A DNA stretch of 64,000 nucleotides from Perca fluviatilis (GCF_010015445.1 NC_053127.1:23104745-23168744); one strand, 5' to 3'. Positions 36,708-49,040 are shown, counted from the first letter of the stretch. A program made the numbers and translations. Notes: generated by a model from the sequence alone, not told the origin.

Positions 36708-38165
36708 CTGTTGAAAAATGACAATGATATATCCTGTTAGAATAGGAATAGTGGCGCTGTAAATTGCTTGCTTTGAATTCAAAACGCTGACCTAATGACT
36801 TTGTTACTCTCTTATTAATCAGCCTATAATATTGCCAATCACAAAATCACTACTGAGTGCTTATGAGAGACTGTTTTATATTTACAAGCCACTTAATGCG
36901 TTTCCTCCCCCAAAAAAATACAGTTCAAGACCAGCGCAGACAAAGGAATTGTACCATAATGTTTATGGGGAAGCAAACTACTCAAAGACCAAGCTTGATC
37001 AATTTTCCTGTGGTGGAAGAAGTATTCAAATACCCCCCTAAAAGTTTGCATTTAAAATTTCTCTCAAGTAAAAGTGCAGTCAATTATTATCAGCAATCAA
37101 TCAGTAGCCTATCAGCAACAACATGTATTTAAGTATCAAAAGTTAAAGTACTCATAATGTAGAGTGTTAGTGTTATACATGTGTGGAGTGTGGATAGTGT
37201 GGAGCTAATTTTAATCTGTAACCATGGATCATATTTCATAAACTGATACTGTATGTTCTGTATAAAATCTTAATTTGAAAACTGACTATTACATAGTGAA
37301 GTATGCGTAGTGTTGTGAAATTTCTCTCTGAAATGAAATACTCATACTTAAATTACACTTTAGGAACTTTCCTCCAATGAACTTTTCTATAAATTATTAT
37401 ATTAACCAAATAGCTATTCCTATTTATTTTTTTAATCTGTAGTAGAAGAGTATATGGTATATAGTTTAGTAACAATAGATTTTAATTTAATAAATAGACT
37501 TTAATGCACTGAAGTACAATCATGGCAACAACTAGCTAATTAAAATGCAGTATGAGTGCGTCATCGTTTATTTATCACATTAGAGCGGGACTTGTTGCCA
37601 TGGCAATTTGTAAACTTCGAGGGACAGTCAATCTTCTGCTGCATGTTGTAATCTTACTGTCTATGGTTGTAATGTTGGCACTATGACTAATTTGGAGAAA
37701 CGCCTCTGGCAAGACTTGTTTACAAAGCAAACGTTCCTGTACACCTAGCTAGCAGATGGGGGTAATGTACACGCAGCATGCAGCTACCTTACGTTTTACA
37801 GTCTAACGTTACTGACATGACTCCGCGGTTATGGGATATTCACCCCTGCTGTAAAACCAGCAGCAAGACAGTTGTTAAAATATATATTACCTGAAGGGTT
37901 GTAGGATCTTTATAACATGAATACAGGCCGTAGGCTATAGGATTTCCTCCTTCTCCGGGACATTACTTTAATCCTCCAACAAAGATTATCTATCTGGCTA
38001 GCTAAGTATGCATGCTTAGGTGTCCACTTGACCTGCCAGCCAGCAAGCAAGCACAGCTGTGGTCTAAAAACGAATACAGAAATAAATAAATATGTCAGTT
38101 AACAAATAAAAGAATATCTATAAAGTATGTAGACATAAATTAACAAATAGGCTTATTATTATGGG
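36708..38165. other. snx19 upstream region
   Basis: Apart from the candidate leader exon, no gene is supported. 37560-38060 contains the likely promoter by position only; no TATA box is obvious. Confidence 0.45.
37891..37990 (-). other. snx19: candidate non-coding first exon of snx19
   Basis: A donor-like CCTTCAG|GTAATAT sits at 37891/37890 on the minus strand, about 1.2 kb upstream of the coding exon, and could supply the leader. The transcription start is not visible and the upstream boundary given is arbitrary. RNA reads spanning 37891 to 36707 would confirm it. Confidence 0.35.
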
Positions 38166-38212
38166 GTTCCATTGTATGGGGTTCCATTTGTGCCAATATT
38201 AAGTCGACATGC

Positions 38213-38482
38213 TATCTGTCTATGTCTGTCTGTCTATGCTTTGTGTCGTCTTCCATGTCTATGTGTCTGTTTACTGTCTATGTCCATGTCTGTCTGTCTA
38301 TGCTATGTGTCGTCTTCCATATCTATGTGTCTATTAACTGTCTATGTCTATGTCTGTCTGTCTATGCTTTGTGTCGTCTTCCATGTCTATGTGTCTGTTT
38401 ACTGTTTATGTCTATGTCTGTCTGTCTATACTATGTGTCGTCTTCCATGTCCATGTGTCTATTAACTGTCTATGTCTATTTG
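38213..38482. repeat. 64-bp minisatellite, about four copies
   Basis: The marker GTCGTCTTCCAT recurs at 38245, 38309, 38373 and 38437, an exact 64-bp period. Units are built from TGTCTATG/TCTGTCTG tetranucleotide-like blocks. The open frames across it in several registers are artefacts, because 64 is not a multiple of 3. Confidence 0.9.
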
Positions 38483-38599
38483 ATTGCCCACATGACTCAA
38501 CTTTTGTCTGTGTCAACTCAACCTCCTGTCGTCTGTCCTTGTCGTTTGACTGTGTCGTCTTGCTGTGTCAATGCTGCATATGTCATGACTATGTGATGT

Positions 38600-38750
38600 T
38601 TCACTCTGTCGTTGCTATGCGTCGTTGCTATGCGTCGTTTCCCTCTGTCGTTACCATGGTCGTTACTATGTGTCGTCTTCTCTCTCTTGCTTGTATTGTT
38701 GCTATGTGTCGTTGCTATGCGTCTTGTCACTCTGTCGTTAGCAAGAGCTA
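38600..38750. repeat. degenerate CGTTGCTATG repeat
   Basis: Tandem, diverged copies of GTCGTTGCTATGTGTCGT-like units, probably related to the adjoining 64-bp minisatellite. Confidence 0.7.
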
Positions 38751-38869
38751 ACATTAGCTTGCAAGAGTTCCGGCAGTTGATGTCACGCTATCCCAGCATG
38801 CATCAATATCAAAACACCCGGTCGGAGCTGAGCTGAGCCAGAGTCAGCTAGCTACGTTACTAGCTAGTT

Positions 38870-38940
38870 GCATCTATTGTAGATAGCTAGCTAGCTAGCT
38901 AGGTAGATACTTTATTGATCCCCAAGGGGAAATTATTTGC
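38870..38940. repeat. (AGCT)n tract plus fish LINE tail
   Basis: Short TAGC/AGCT repeats lead into TACTTTATTGATCCCCAAGG, the terminal motif of a common fish LINE family, also seen near 62370. Confidence 0.65.
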
Positions 38941-38970
38941 TGCCTATTTCTATAGACGCCTTGATTCAGC

Positions 38971-39172
38971 ATGGTGGATAGCTGCTGTGGGCCGGGATGC
39001 CAAAAAAAGATAATGGATAGCACTTCATGGGATTCCTAGCTAAAGATCCCGAGAGAAGAAGTAGGCTAAATCGATTGCTTCCATAAAAAGTGCTAGAAGC
39101 AGACGGAATCAAACCGAGCGATGGGAGCCCAGAAACAATGGATTTTGGTTATGCTGTGACCACTTCATATCA
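38971..39172 (+). pseudogene. THAP zinc-finger exon relic
   Basis: From the ATG at 38971 the frame reads MVDSCCGPGCQKK, a THAP-type start with its C-x4-C pair. Two frame changes later come GFLAKDPERRSRL (the conserved KDPERR block) and WLCCDHFISG, matching the C-x2-H-F end of the domain, directly before a donor (ATCAG|GTAACG). Stops (for example after KKDNG) and shifts make it non-functional. THAP domains occur in host regulators and in P-element-like and Kolobok-like transposases. The next exon-like block at 39583 fits as its continuation. Confidence 0.6.
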
Positions 39173-39550
39173 GGTAACGTAACAGAAATATCTTATTTAT
39201 GTAGCTAGCTAACGTTAGCTAGCAAACAGGCTAAAACGGTTTCTAACGGTTGAGGCTAGTAGGGATACAGCTAGCTAGCTACGTTCCATTTCTTTCTAGC
39301 CACAACCGTTCGTTATTACGAAAAGGCAAGTTCTACCTATGCAGTATGGCATGGATTTTGTGTGGATTACAAAGGCTAACGTTAGCTAACCTAAGAGAAG
39401 CACTGTATTCATATTTAAATCCTAAAATCTCAGACTATACTGACTGATATTGCACTATTCCTTCCCTTAACAGTATTTTATACTTTTTACTGTCCTCTGT
39501 TTTTATTTTTTATATGTTAAGTGAGTGTTGTACTTTAGAGCAAAGATTAA

Positions 39551-39838
<288 letters not shown>

Positions 39839-39845
39839 GAATGGA

Positions 39846-40215
39846 ATACATCAAAAACTCTGCTGCCTGTCTCCTCACCAACACCCATTCCCGTGATCAC
39901 ATCACTCCCGTCCTTCAGAGCCTCCACTGGCTCCCTGTTTCCCAACGCATCCAGTTTAAAGTCCTCCTCACCCACAAAGCCCTCCATAACCAGGCTCCTT
40001 CCTCACAGACCTGCTCCACCACCACAATCCCCCCGTAACCTTCGCTCCTCTGACACTAACCTCCTCTCCCCACCACTCAGGACCACGCACCGTACCTGGT
40101 GGGACAGAGCTTTCACCATTGCAGCCCCCTCCCTCTGGAACTCCATACACATACACATCTGTGTCTGTACTGATCTGGACACACTCAAAACACTAATCAA
40201 AACACACCTCTTCAG
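39846..40215 (+). pseudogene. LINE ORF2 C-terminal fragment
   Basis: The reading frames give NSAACLLTNTHSRDHITPVL and LHWLPVSQRIQFKVLL, then after a shift RNLRSSDTNLL, WDRAFTIAAPSLWNSI and TLIKTHLFRLAF. This is the usual end of fish LINE reverse-transcriptase proteins. It follows the THAP-relic stop directly and is copied in the right arm. Confidence 0.85.
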
Positions 40216-40734
40216 ATTAGCTTTCCTCCCTATCTCAAATGTAAGTCCACCCTAACATTATTTCAGCACAACATGCTGGCTTTAATTAAGATGAGAATGA
40301 ATTTGTCTTTTGATGTTTTGGCTTAATATTTTGGTTTTCATTCGACCACTGTTTCAAAGCTTTTCAAACACTGTATTGACGTAATGTATTGCAGATTGGT
40401 ACCGATGTGCAACGTGCTGTGTATGCGTATAGCATAATACTGTGGACTGTTGGTGCAGTGTTGGTGAATGTAAGATGCCTAAACCAAGGAGGATTAATTG
40501 TTCTAGGGCGATAATGACTATTAGGCAATAATGACAACAAATAAGCATTACAGTAGTTATATTTATTTAATAGCATTTCTTTTTTATCATATCACCCCTT
40601 GATTTCTTTTCTTCTGCTGTTACAGTTCCCTGTCATGTCACCAAATGTACAACGTATGGTGTTGTCCCGCTTGTCTTGTCTACTTTTTACTAAATAAAGA
40701 TTGTGGGTCAACTCCTTTTCTAATCCTCTCATGA

Positions 40735-40977
40735 CTAATTCTTTCTTTTTGGTGAACTGATCACTTTTCTGCAGCTACGACATATCTGCATTTCTTTTTG
40801 AACAGAACAAAAACCTGACACACAGACCAACATGTTCCGTACTCCGGGCTCACGGCAGTAGTACCACTGTTGACCATGATTTTGAAATATTGCTGCTGGT
40901 TTTGGAGCAGAAAAATACTTGGCAATTAGCTCTGGAATTATACATTTCTTAAAAGAATCTTCTAGCCGCAGTGGCAT
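40735..40977 (-). pseudogene. PHD-finger-like C-terminal remnant (left copy)
   Basis: An 80-codon frame, MPLRLEDSFKK … CRSCRKVISSPKRKN. WYYCREPGVRNMLVC, then a Cys four residues on and a CRSC pair, resembles a degenerate PHD finger (C-R-E-P … M-L-V-C … C … C-x2-C) lacking the usual Trp-Phe-His segment. The matching right-arm frame differs at only about four residues. The family is uncertain: it could be the end of a transposon-encoded protein, possibly the same one that carried the THAP domain. Confidence 0.4.
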
Positions 40978-41130
40978 CAGGGCTTGCCAGTATTATCCCA
41001 TATAAAGCAATTACACCTTGCCACATTAATAAGAGCAATCCGAATATCAGGAAAGTTGGCTGAAAGTAATCTGGGTTGATTTGAATGGGCTACAGTATAG
41101 GCTAATTATAAAATACCAGCATTAATAATA

Positions 41131-43194
41131 AACCAGAGTACTTTTCTTTAGTTGGATGATGTATACAAGCAACGTGATCAAAAACGTATTGATTTGCCAT
41201 CTCTATAGTTACATTTTGCACCTGTTTTTTACTTAACGTAAGAAGAAAACTGAATTTGTTTGCTGATATGACTAATTGGGTTTGCAACATTTATTTTTCT
41301 GAAACTCATTTAATTAGAAACAATCTTTTCTCAAGAGTTGTAACACTTGCAGTACAAGAGCATAATATTTGTGCTGCTGTGGTTGTATTTTAAAGCGTCC
41401 ATATTATACTCATTTTCAGGTTCATAATTGTATTTTAAGGTTGTACCAGAATAGGTTTACATGGTTTAATTTTCAAAAAACACCATATTTTTGTTGTACT
41501 GCACAGCTCTCTCTCACTGCTGTAGATCCTCTTTTCACCTGGTTTCTGTTTTAGCTACAGAGTGAGACCTCTTTTCTTCTTCTTCTTCTGTACTATCTTT
41601 GATTGCACTCGCACATGCTCAGTAGCTCAGATGTAGATCATGTCAGCTAGCTAGCTCCATAGAAGTAAAAGACAGGCTGTTTCTCCTACTTCAGTCAGTT
41701 ACAATGCAGGATTAGCTGGGAGACTTCTAAATGAGGGCGCACATGTAAGTAGTTCTTTTGTAGATTATGGTGAACTTGTGTGTGTTGTAGCAGTGCTTTG
41801 CTATTGAGAACGAGGTACCATGCTAGTGTTAGCATTAGCGTTAGCATGCTAATGCTAACGCTACAAGCTAACGGTTGCGGTTAGCCAGCTCATTTCGGAT
41901 TGTGACGTCACAGTCCGAGCCGATTTTGAACAGCTCACCAGGAGACTGAAGGCAGGACACATTCAGAAACCGTATCTCACTCAAAACAGCATGGATGGAT
42001 TTTTTTCAAAGTTTGTATGTGTGTGGAAGCACCAGAGACACAAAAGAACACCCCAAATACCAGAAAAAGTGTTTTTTTTCATAATATGGGCACTTTAAGA
42101 ACTCGTCCTGGTAAATAAACTATATCAATACTTCCCATGTTACACTAAAGCAGTTATGCTGTATGGATCGTGTTCAGTGAAAAATAAATATTTCAAACAG
42201 GGAGATGATTTGTATTTGTGTCAAATTTCCTGTAAGTGAAGTAAAGATGGATGCACTGGTTATCATGCTAATTATTATGGGATTCCTGCCTTGTTCTTGT
42301 TTAAATGGTGCAACATCAATGCAACAAGTTCCTTCCCAAGGTAGCTGCTAGTAAAATCTAGATGATGTGTTTAAATGTGACATTATCAACAAATACATTA
42401 TGACAAAATGCATGCCAAATATATAGGCTTTACCTCATCTGTAAAGACTTATAAGAAACCAAAAACAGAAGTATATAATAATAACTGAATAAGGGTTTTT
42501 TACATTGAGGTTTTAATGACTTGTCAGATCAAAAACATTGTAGAGCTTAAAAGGTGAAGTAGGGGTGGAGTGTTAGATTGTGGTCAATACATATCTGTCA
42601 CTTTATTAGTTAGTGGCAATTTCTTGTTAGTTTAGCAAAGGGTGGGTGACATCTGTTTTGGTGTGAACGCCACCTTAGGGCCAACATGGGACTGCTTCAG
42701 TTCTGTCAATAAATTAAGCATCTGACAGGAAAATAAGTTATTTTTACAAAGCAGATTTTTGTGTGTGAGATCCTTACTACCTAGCATGGTCTTTTTCCCT
42801 TCAGTGACTAATTAAGAGCCTCTCTGTAATGTGTCCTCTGCTGATATCTGTCATTCTTTACAGAACAACCACTGATTTTCACCCCATGACTGCAATGAGA
42901 ATATGTTACAAAATGAAGACCAGATTTTTTTTTTTATATAAAATAAAATCTAGTCACAAATGTACTTTTTAAATCAGGTTTTGTATACTGTAACTTTTAA
43001 AATAAATTGGCATCAGTTGTACAGTAAACTTTGAAGTTGAGTAAACACTACTTAAGGCAACAATCCTCAAACTCAAAACAAAATTTAGACTTTTGGGGGC
43101 TATTGTTACAATGGACATTATGATGAACATTATTGACCTATTATTTCAATGTATTGTGTGAAAACAATTTGAATAACTACTACGCTATAGATTA
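41131..43194. other. spacer between inverted arms
   Basis: 2.06 kb present once. It contains the MITE at 41394-42094 and otherwise nothing recognised. Confidence 0.6.
41394..42094 (+). mobile_element. complete TTAA-flanked MITE
   Basis: TTAA lies at 41390-41393 and 42095-42098. The ends are AGCGTCCATATTAT and ATAATATGGGCACT (inverse AGTGCCCATATTAT). It is about 700 bp and non-coding. It contains a dense AGCATTAGCGTTAGCATGCT self-complementary patch near 41828-41862. A truncated relative opens the window at 1-85. Confidence 0.85.
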
Positions 43195-43341
43195 ATCATT
43201 AATACTGGTATTTTATAATTAGCCTATACTCCATTCAAATCAACCCAGATTACATTTAGCCAACTTTCCTGATATTCGGATTGCTCTTATTAATGTGGCA
43301 AAGTGTAATTGCTTTATATGGGATAATACTGGAAAGCCCTG

Positions 43342-43584
43342 ATGCCACTGCGGCGAGAAGATTTTTTTAAGAAATGTATAATTCCAGAGCTAATTACCAA
43401 GTATTTTTCTGCTCCAAAACCAGCAGCAATATTTCAAAATCATGGTCAACAGTGGTACTACTGCCGTGAGCCCGGAGTACGGAACATGTTGGTCTGTGTG
43501 TCAGGTTTTTGTTCTGTTCAAAAAGAAATGCAGATATGTCGTAGCTGCAGAAAAGTGATCAGTTCACCAAAAAGAAAGAATTAG
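43342..43584 (+). pseudogene. PHD-finger-like C-terminal remnant (right copy)
   Basis: Same 80-codon frame as the left copy (MPLRREDFFKK … SSPKRKN), with changes such as L5R, S8F and A19T. All cysteines are retained. No upstream continuation of the frame is recognisable. Confidence 0.4.
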
Positions 43585-44317
43585 TCATGAGAGGATTAGA
43601 AAAGGAGTTGACCCACAATCTTTATTTAGTAAAAAGTAGACAAGACAAGCGGGACAACACCATACGTTGTACATTTGGTGACATGACAGGGAACTGTAAC
43701 AGCAGAAGAAAAGAAATCAAGGGGTGATATGATAAAAAAAGAAATGCTATTAAATAAATATAACTACTGTAATGCTTATTTGGTGTCATTATTGCCTAAT
43801 AGTCATTATCGCCCTAGAACAATTAATCCTCCTTGGTTTAGGCATCTTACATTCACCAACACTGCACCAACAGTCCACAGTATTATGCTATACGCATACA
43901 CAGCACGTTGCACATCGGTACCAATCTGCAATACATTACGTCAATACAGTGTTTGAAAAGCTTTGAAACAGTGGTCGAATGAAAACCAAAATATTAAGCC
44001 AAAACATCAAAAGACAAATTCATTCTCATCTTAATTAAAGCCAGCATGTTGTGCTGAAATAATGTTAGGGTGGACTTACATTTGAGATAGGGAGCTACAA
44101 AATGAATGTAAAGTAGTGAGGATAGACCTTTTTATCATTATTTTGTAGTCTTATCTAATAATAATACATTTTATTTATATAGCATACAGTAAAACCAGCA
44201 CATATAGCACATAAAAAGAAGCAATAAAACCAACATATAAAACAAGCATATTAAAAGCAATTAAAAACAATAAAACCAGTAACTATCAGGTGAGAAATGT
44301 AAGACTATTGTATGTGG

Positions 44318-44700
44318 AAAGCTAATCTGAAGAGGTGTGTTTTGATTAGTGTTTTGAATGTGTCCAGGTCAGTACAGACACAGATGTGTATGTGTATGGA
44401 GTTCCAGAGGGAGGGGGCTGCAATGGTGAAAGCTCTGTCCCACCAGGTACGGTGCGTGGTCCTGAGTGGTGGGGAGAGGAGGTTAGTGTCAGAGGAGCGA
44501 AGGTTACGGGGGGATTGTGGTGGTGGAGCAGGTCTGTGAGGAAGGAGCCTGGTTATGGAGGGCTTTGTGGGTGAGGAGGACTTTAAACTGGATGCGTTGG
44601 GAAACAGGGAGCCAGTGGAGGCTCTGAAGGACGGGAGTGATGTGATCACGGGAATGGGTGTTTGTGGGCGAGAGACAGGCAGCAGAGTTTTGATGTATTC
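44318..44700 (-). pseudogene. LINE ORF2 C-terminal fragment (inverted copy)
   Basis: Minus-strand counterpart of 39846-40215 (RNLRSSDTNLL, WDRAFTIAAPSLWNSI, TLIKTHLFRLAF), duplicated as part of the arm. Because both arms carry it at the same place, the LINE insertion predates the duplication. Confidence 0.85.
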
Positions 44701-44705
44701 CATTC

Positions 44706-45060
44706 TCATTCAGTGCAGTTGTATTCATTTTCTCTTTTAACAACATATTCATTTATCAGAGCTTGGCATTCCAACTCACGAGAATGAATGTTTCTTAAAA
44801 AAAAACCTTTACTCTCTAATGGTGAAGTTGCTGGATCGTCATTTTCATGTGGAAAAGGCAGAATATTTTCATTTTCAAGTTCTTTGTTGATGTTAGATTC
44901 CTTCACCTGGTCTGCAGTAGGATGCTTGCTGTTGTCTTGAGGACAATCCGTTACTGCTGCAGCTGATGGCTTTGCTGCTTTCTCTATTCTTTGAAGTTTG
45001 TTCTTCTGTTGACTACATCTAACCTCATTCTTCTTTTTCTCTTTTTTATTATTTATTGAT
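44706..45060 (-). pseudogene. linker exon of the THAP-like relic (inverted copy, longer)
   Basis: The minus-strand frame ends RENEYNCTE at 44706. Going upstream it passes the arm boundary (44964) and continues as [16 protein letters not shown] preceded by [15 protein letters not shown], to about 45060. The left copy lacks this upstream part, having a splice-acceptor-like sequence instead. Confidence 0.4.
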
Positions 45061-45289
45061 TTTTACATTGTATTTCTGAATTTGTCTGTATGTTAAATGA
45101 GGTATAGGTTGTATTGATGTCCCTGTAAAGCAGCAATTGGTCACCAGAGTTTAATTATCTTGTCTTACTCATGCCTGGTTTGCCCCGCTGATCAATCTTG
45201 CTTTGGAGTGAGGTTAGTATACCACCCGGATATAATCGGTTTATTAAACTGCATATTTAGCTAAACATAAACGCAGACCCAGCTAACAA

Positions 45290-45745
45290 TTTTTGGTTCC
45301 CAGAACGTTCTGGGAACGTTCGTTTTTGGTTGCGCGAACGTTCCCTGAAGGTTAGGTTTGGTTGTGTTTTGGTTGCGTTTTCGTTATTATGGAAAGTTGG
45401 TTGAACGTTCTGGGAACGTTCGTTTTTGGTTACATCGAACGTTCTCCGAACGTTGCAACCTTTAGAGAACCTTCCCCTAACGTTGTAACCTTTATGGAAC
45501 GTTCCCCTAACATTGCAACCTTCAGGGAACGTTCCCTGAAGGTTGCAACCTTTAGAGAACCTTCCCCTAACGTTGTAACCTTTACGGAACGTTCCCCTAA
45601 CGTTGCAACCTTCAGGGAACGTTCCCCTAACGTTCCCTGAAGGTTCGACCTTTAGAGAACCTTCCCCTAACGTTGTAACCTTTATGGAACCTTCCCCTAA
45701 CGTTGCAACCTTCAGGGAACGTTCCCCTAACGTTCTTTTTTACAT
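45290..45745. repeat. AACGTT palindromic minisatellite
   Basis: About 14 variant units of roughly 25-30 bp, each a combination of GAACGTTCCCCT, AACGTTGCAACCTT and AACGTTGTAACCTTTA-like blocks. Nearly every unit contains the 6-bp palindrome AACGTT, often as GGGAACGTTCCC. Confidence 0.9.
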
Positions 45746-46418
45746 TCCCCTAACCTTGAACAAACTTTAATAACAATGATACTAATTTTATTATTACTTT
45801 AAACCGTCTGCATGAGCAGGAATGAATTATTATATATTAGCAGGAATGAATGAACAGGCAAACTTGATTGGATTTAAAACTTTAATTAACAATATACAAA
45901 GAATAATAAAAAAATACAAAATAGATAAGGATGTAGAGTGCAAAGTAATAGTGCAAATGTATTGTGCAAAATGCATATTGGAATGATAAAGTATGTAAAA
46001 AAAAGTGTATGGGAAAAAAAAAAAAGGGGGAAAAGCCCCCCCTTCAGAAGTTGAGAAGAATGAGGGGAGAGAGAGAGGAGGGGTTTTTGTGTGGGGTTGT
46101 TTTGTGTGCAGGGATCTGTTGCGCCCGACAGAGGGGAGGAGGCAGGAGGATGGCAGCAGTGTAGAAGATGGCCAACAGCTCTTGCTTTCGCAAAAAAAAT
46201 AAAAAAAATAGAGCTCCATGGTTTTGAAGGCTCAGTCCTTCTCAGCTGACCTAAAAAAGAAAGAAACAAAAGTTTGATATGTCATACTAAGAATAAACAC
46301 ATTAACAAAAGCAAGACAAATTGCCTGACTAACAACCCTGTTTTTATTCTGATCACAAATATTGATAGTTTTTGATTATTATGATTATTATTAACATCAC
46401 AGAAGAATTTCAATTTAC

Positions 46419-47314
46419 CGTCTGTGTGGGGCAAACTTCCAATCAAGTCCTCCGTGTCTGCTGCAGTCAGCGCGGGGAAGTTTTTCTGGGAGGCCGCTAG
46501 AGTAGAAGTCAAAATGAAGCAACGTTACAAGTCAAATTAAAACCTCTTATTAGCCAAGCTAAGCATAATACTGATGTGAACAATAAAATAACACCTGCCT
46601 GTTATAACCCTGCAGATAGTCAGGTCCTGGAAGGCCTTCTTTGCCTTTCTGCCCCGCAGGATATATAGTTTTAGAACATCATTGGTTGCGACTCGCCGTA
46701 GCATGCGACGGATGGCAGTACCTCCGGTCGAACCTCCGGGCTTGTCAGGAAAAGTTGCTGTAAAACATATAGAAAGACAAATTATACACGTGGAACAAAG
46801 TGGAGAGCTTGTACAATCTCATTTTGTAAGAGAAGTCAGTTCTGTTATAATTTAAGTTATGCAAAAGCCACTGTACCTTCAACTGGGTCCCAAGATGAAG
46901 TGGCAGGCCGAGCTTGCGTTAGAATACACCCATCCAGCTCTGGGCGACCGGCTGGTTTCCTGTGTGGCGTTGACTCATCTAAAAAGAAAGTAGATATGAA
47001 TATTGGTCAGTTCATTTATGGTAGGTTTCTTGCAAATGCCATTGCATAACTACAATGTTACATTAGACAATTGCAAAAAAAAAACAATTACATGCAGGTG
47101 GTGGTGGCAGTGATGTCTACTGACCTGAAAAAAGGCAGGAAGAGACAAACACATCAGAACAGTCACATGATAAGCAGCAGGCTGAGGGTCAGTAGTTCCA
47201 TGGTAGGAATAGGACTCTGGTTTCTAAATGCATGTATAAATGTTAACTTACAGACAGGGCTTCTAGACACACACTCCGTCCTGGAATGCTTTCTTGCTTG
47301 TGGACTGGAGTCAT
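46419..47314 (-). pseudogene. DUF4806-like protein exons, remnant
   Basis: Minus-strand exons 47314-47252, 46978-46877, 46757-46599 and 46496-46419 can be joined in one frame: DSSPQARKHSRTECVSRSP, ESTPHRKPAGRPELDG, then IRRMLRRVATNDVLKLYILR with GRKAKKAFQDLTICRVIT, then AASQKNFPALTAADTEDLI. The third and fourth resemble the DUF4806 domain found in fish repeat-associated proteins. Acceptors are good. Joining the third exon in frame requires a GC donor (ACAG|GCAGGT). No start exon or stop was located, so it is partial. The role of DUF4806 is unknown. Confidence 0.4.
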
Positions 47315-47814
47315 CTGAAATAAAAGACCATACAATTTGTACTGATTGCAAAAATAATATTTGAATGTATACAGTGTAAACAAACATTACAACATAAACA
47401 TTGTATGTGACGGTATTTCTCAGGACTTTTGCATTGTAGCCCAGAGACTTTCTAATGGGGAGACACAGCATCCATAGAAATGCATGGGGTTAGTTTGTAA
47501 AGCCAGTATGGCAGCTGTGTAGCCTAAACATATTCCCTCTATTCCTGTATGCTTCCCTATTCACTTAAATAGGAAAATAGCTTGCCGATAACTGCCCAAA
47601 GTACGTTGCAAGGTGGCCGCCGAGTGACTTGCCTCAAATGACTGATTGTATTGGCTATCAAGTATGTACTGTACACTAAAACTAATTGAAAGAACTGGTA
47701 TGTCTTATTTGTAACAACAACAACGCAAGCAGGTTAACACGATGACACAAAACATGCAATGCGGCAAAGCATACATGTCGTGCACAGCAGCAAACAAAGC
47801 GCAATATATATGCA

Positions 47815-48245
47815 ATCCATTTAAAGCGTAACTCTCGCCACAATGCAACCTAGGATCTTTTTGTGAATGTACCAGAGTCAAACTTCGTTTAAAAGCATAA
47901 TTAGGACGGAAACGCCACTTTTAAGATTGATCGTATTGTCGTTTTCTGGTCAAACGGCCTTTTGAATGGGAGAACTAGAGGCTACTTTTATCGCATCAAA
48001 ATCACTATATGTAAAACACTAAGAAGGCTCGACACAACATGAAACTTTGCACGAAGTCTCACCAGGGGATTTACACATGAACTCGAGCATTGAGAACATT
48101 GTTTGTGCACAAAGAGTTTACCAAAAATAAAATTTTTTGAACAAGTCGCTGCTTGACTGGCAAGATGGCGACGAGGGGAAAAACAAATGCTGAAGTGAGT
48201 TGTTGAACCTTTTTTGGTCAACCTGATTAAAACCGGAATATAACA
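47815..48245. repeat. dispersed fish repeat inside the CACTA-like element
   Basis: The stretch beginning AAAGCGTAACTCTCGCC and including AACACTAAGAAGGCTCGACA is a sequence I associate with a high-copy fish DNA-element family (from memory). No coding potential. Confidence 0.4.
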
Positions 48246-48836
48246 AAGCACTACGAGGGAAAGGGCTTACGGTTAGACCCCAAACCGTTGCACTACAACC
48301 ATAACATCATGAAACTGTAACGTATTTCACTTACTTTTTCGTGAGATCGTTTGGCGAAGCAAATAAAATCTTCTTTCTTTGTCCGTTGGTGTAGCGTATC
48401 AAACGCAAACGGAAGTCCGGAGGACAGGACTTGAATCGGTCACCTGAGAGCAGAGGCACGGTCTTCCCCTACTGGCGGGGGGGTGTAACGATTGGATTTA
48501 AACACTGATTGAGCCACTTGTTAGAAGTGAAATGTAAGAAGTGAATTGTCTTAGTTGTGAAAATCGATAGATTCTTGTTTTAAGTATTTTCACCTAATAC
48601 AGTTAAAACAACGAAATCAAGCACAAAAGTACAGTTTTTAGCAGAATTGATTTCAGCCTAAAAGTAAATATATTATCTTGCTATGTTGTTTATCTTACTT
48701 AGATTTTATAAGACCAATAATTTTTGAGTGAATCTAAATCAAGTGACTGCAAACCTTTTATATGCTACTTCAAAAACTTAAATGGAGCTGGTTTAAATAA
48801 ACATTTCAAAACCGCACTCAGAACAACCAAAAACAA

Positions 48837-49040
48837 CCAAAAGCAACCAAACGGGAACGTTGTGTGGAGGTAACAGTGCAACCACAGGAGAACGTTCCCG
48901 TTGGTTGGTTCCCCTAACGTTTAGGGAATGTTATAACCATGAGGGAACGTTCCCTAAACGTTAGTTTTTGGTTTGGTTCGAACTAACCTTTAGAGAACCA
49001 AAAACTAACGTTCCCCAACGTTCCCTAAACGTTCTGTGTT
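48837..49040. repeat. right subterminal palindromic array
   Basis: Repeated GGGAACGTTCCC, CCCTAAACGTT and inverted AACGTTTAGGG blocks, related to but not identical with the left array at 45290-45745. It ends about 120 bp before the bco2 ATG. Confidence 0.8.

Larger units (their letters stand above)
43195..44964 (-). repeat. right arm of the large inverted duplication
   Basis: Reverse copy of 39584-41130. An extra block (about 44097-44318) with ACATTTTATTTATATAGC, a LINE-tail motif, is present only here. The frames of the linker and PHD-like remnants are kept. Homology stops at 44964 although coding-like sequence continues outward to about 45060. Confidence 0.92.

Noticed and set aside
36684..36782. 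Upstream Met (33 extra residues) as snx19 start
   Set aside because: A good splice acceptor at 36708-36717 lies between it and the conserved N-terminus, so that stretch is intronic.
38213..38482. CRISPR-like regular array
   Set aside because: Head-to-tail minisatellite without unique spacers, in a vertebrate genome.
38172..38751. Overlapping Cys/Val/Ser-rich frames
   Set aside because: Artefacts of the 64-bp minisatellite, which shifts frame every unit.
45290..45745. 92-codon frame and possible CRISPR-like spacing in the AACGTT array
   Set aside because: Units differ in length and have no unique spacers; the peptide is a repeat by-product.
45830..46269. Overlapping 127-129 codon minus frames, Phe/Pro/Ser-rich
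   Set aside because: Low-complexity DNA around poly(A)/poly(G) runs inside the CACTA-like element; no splice support.
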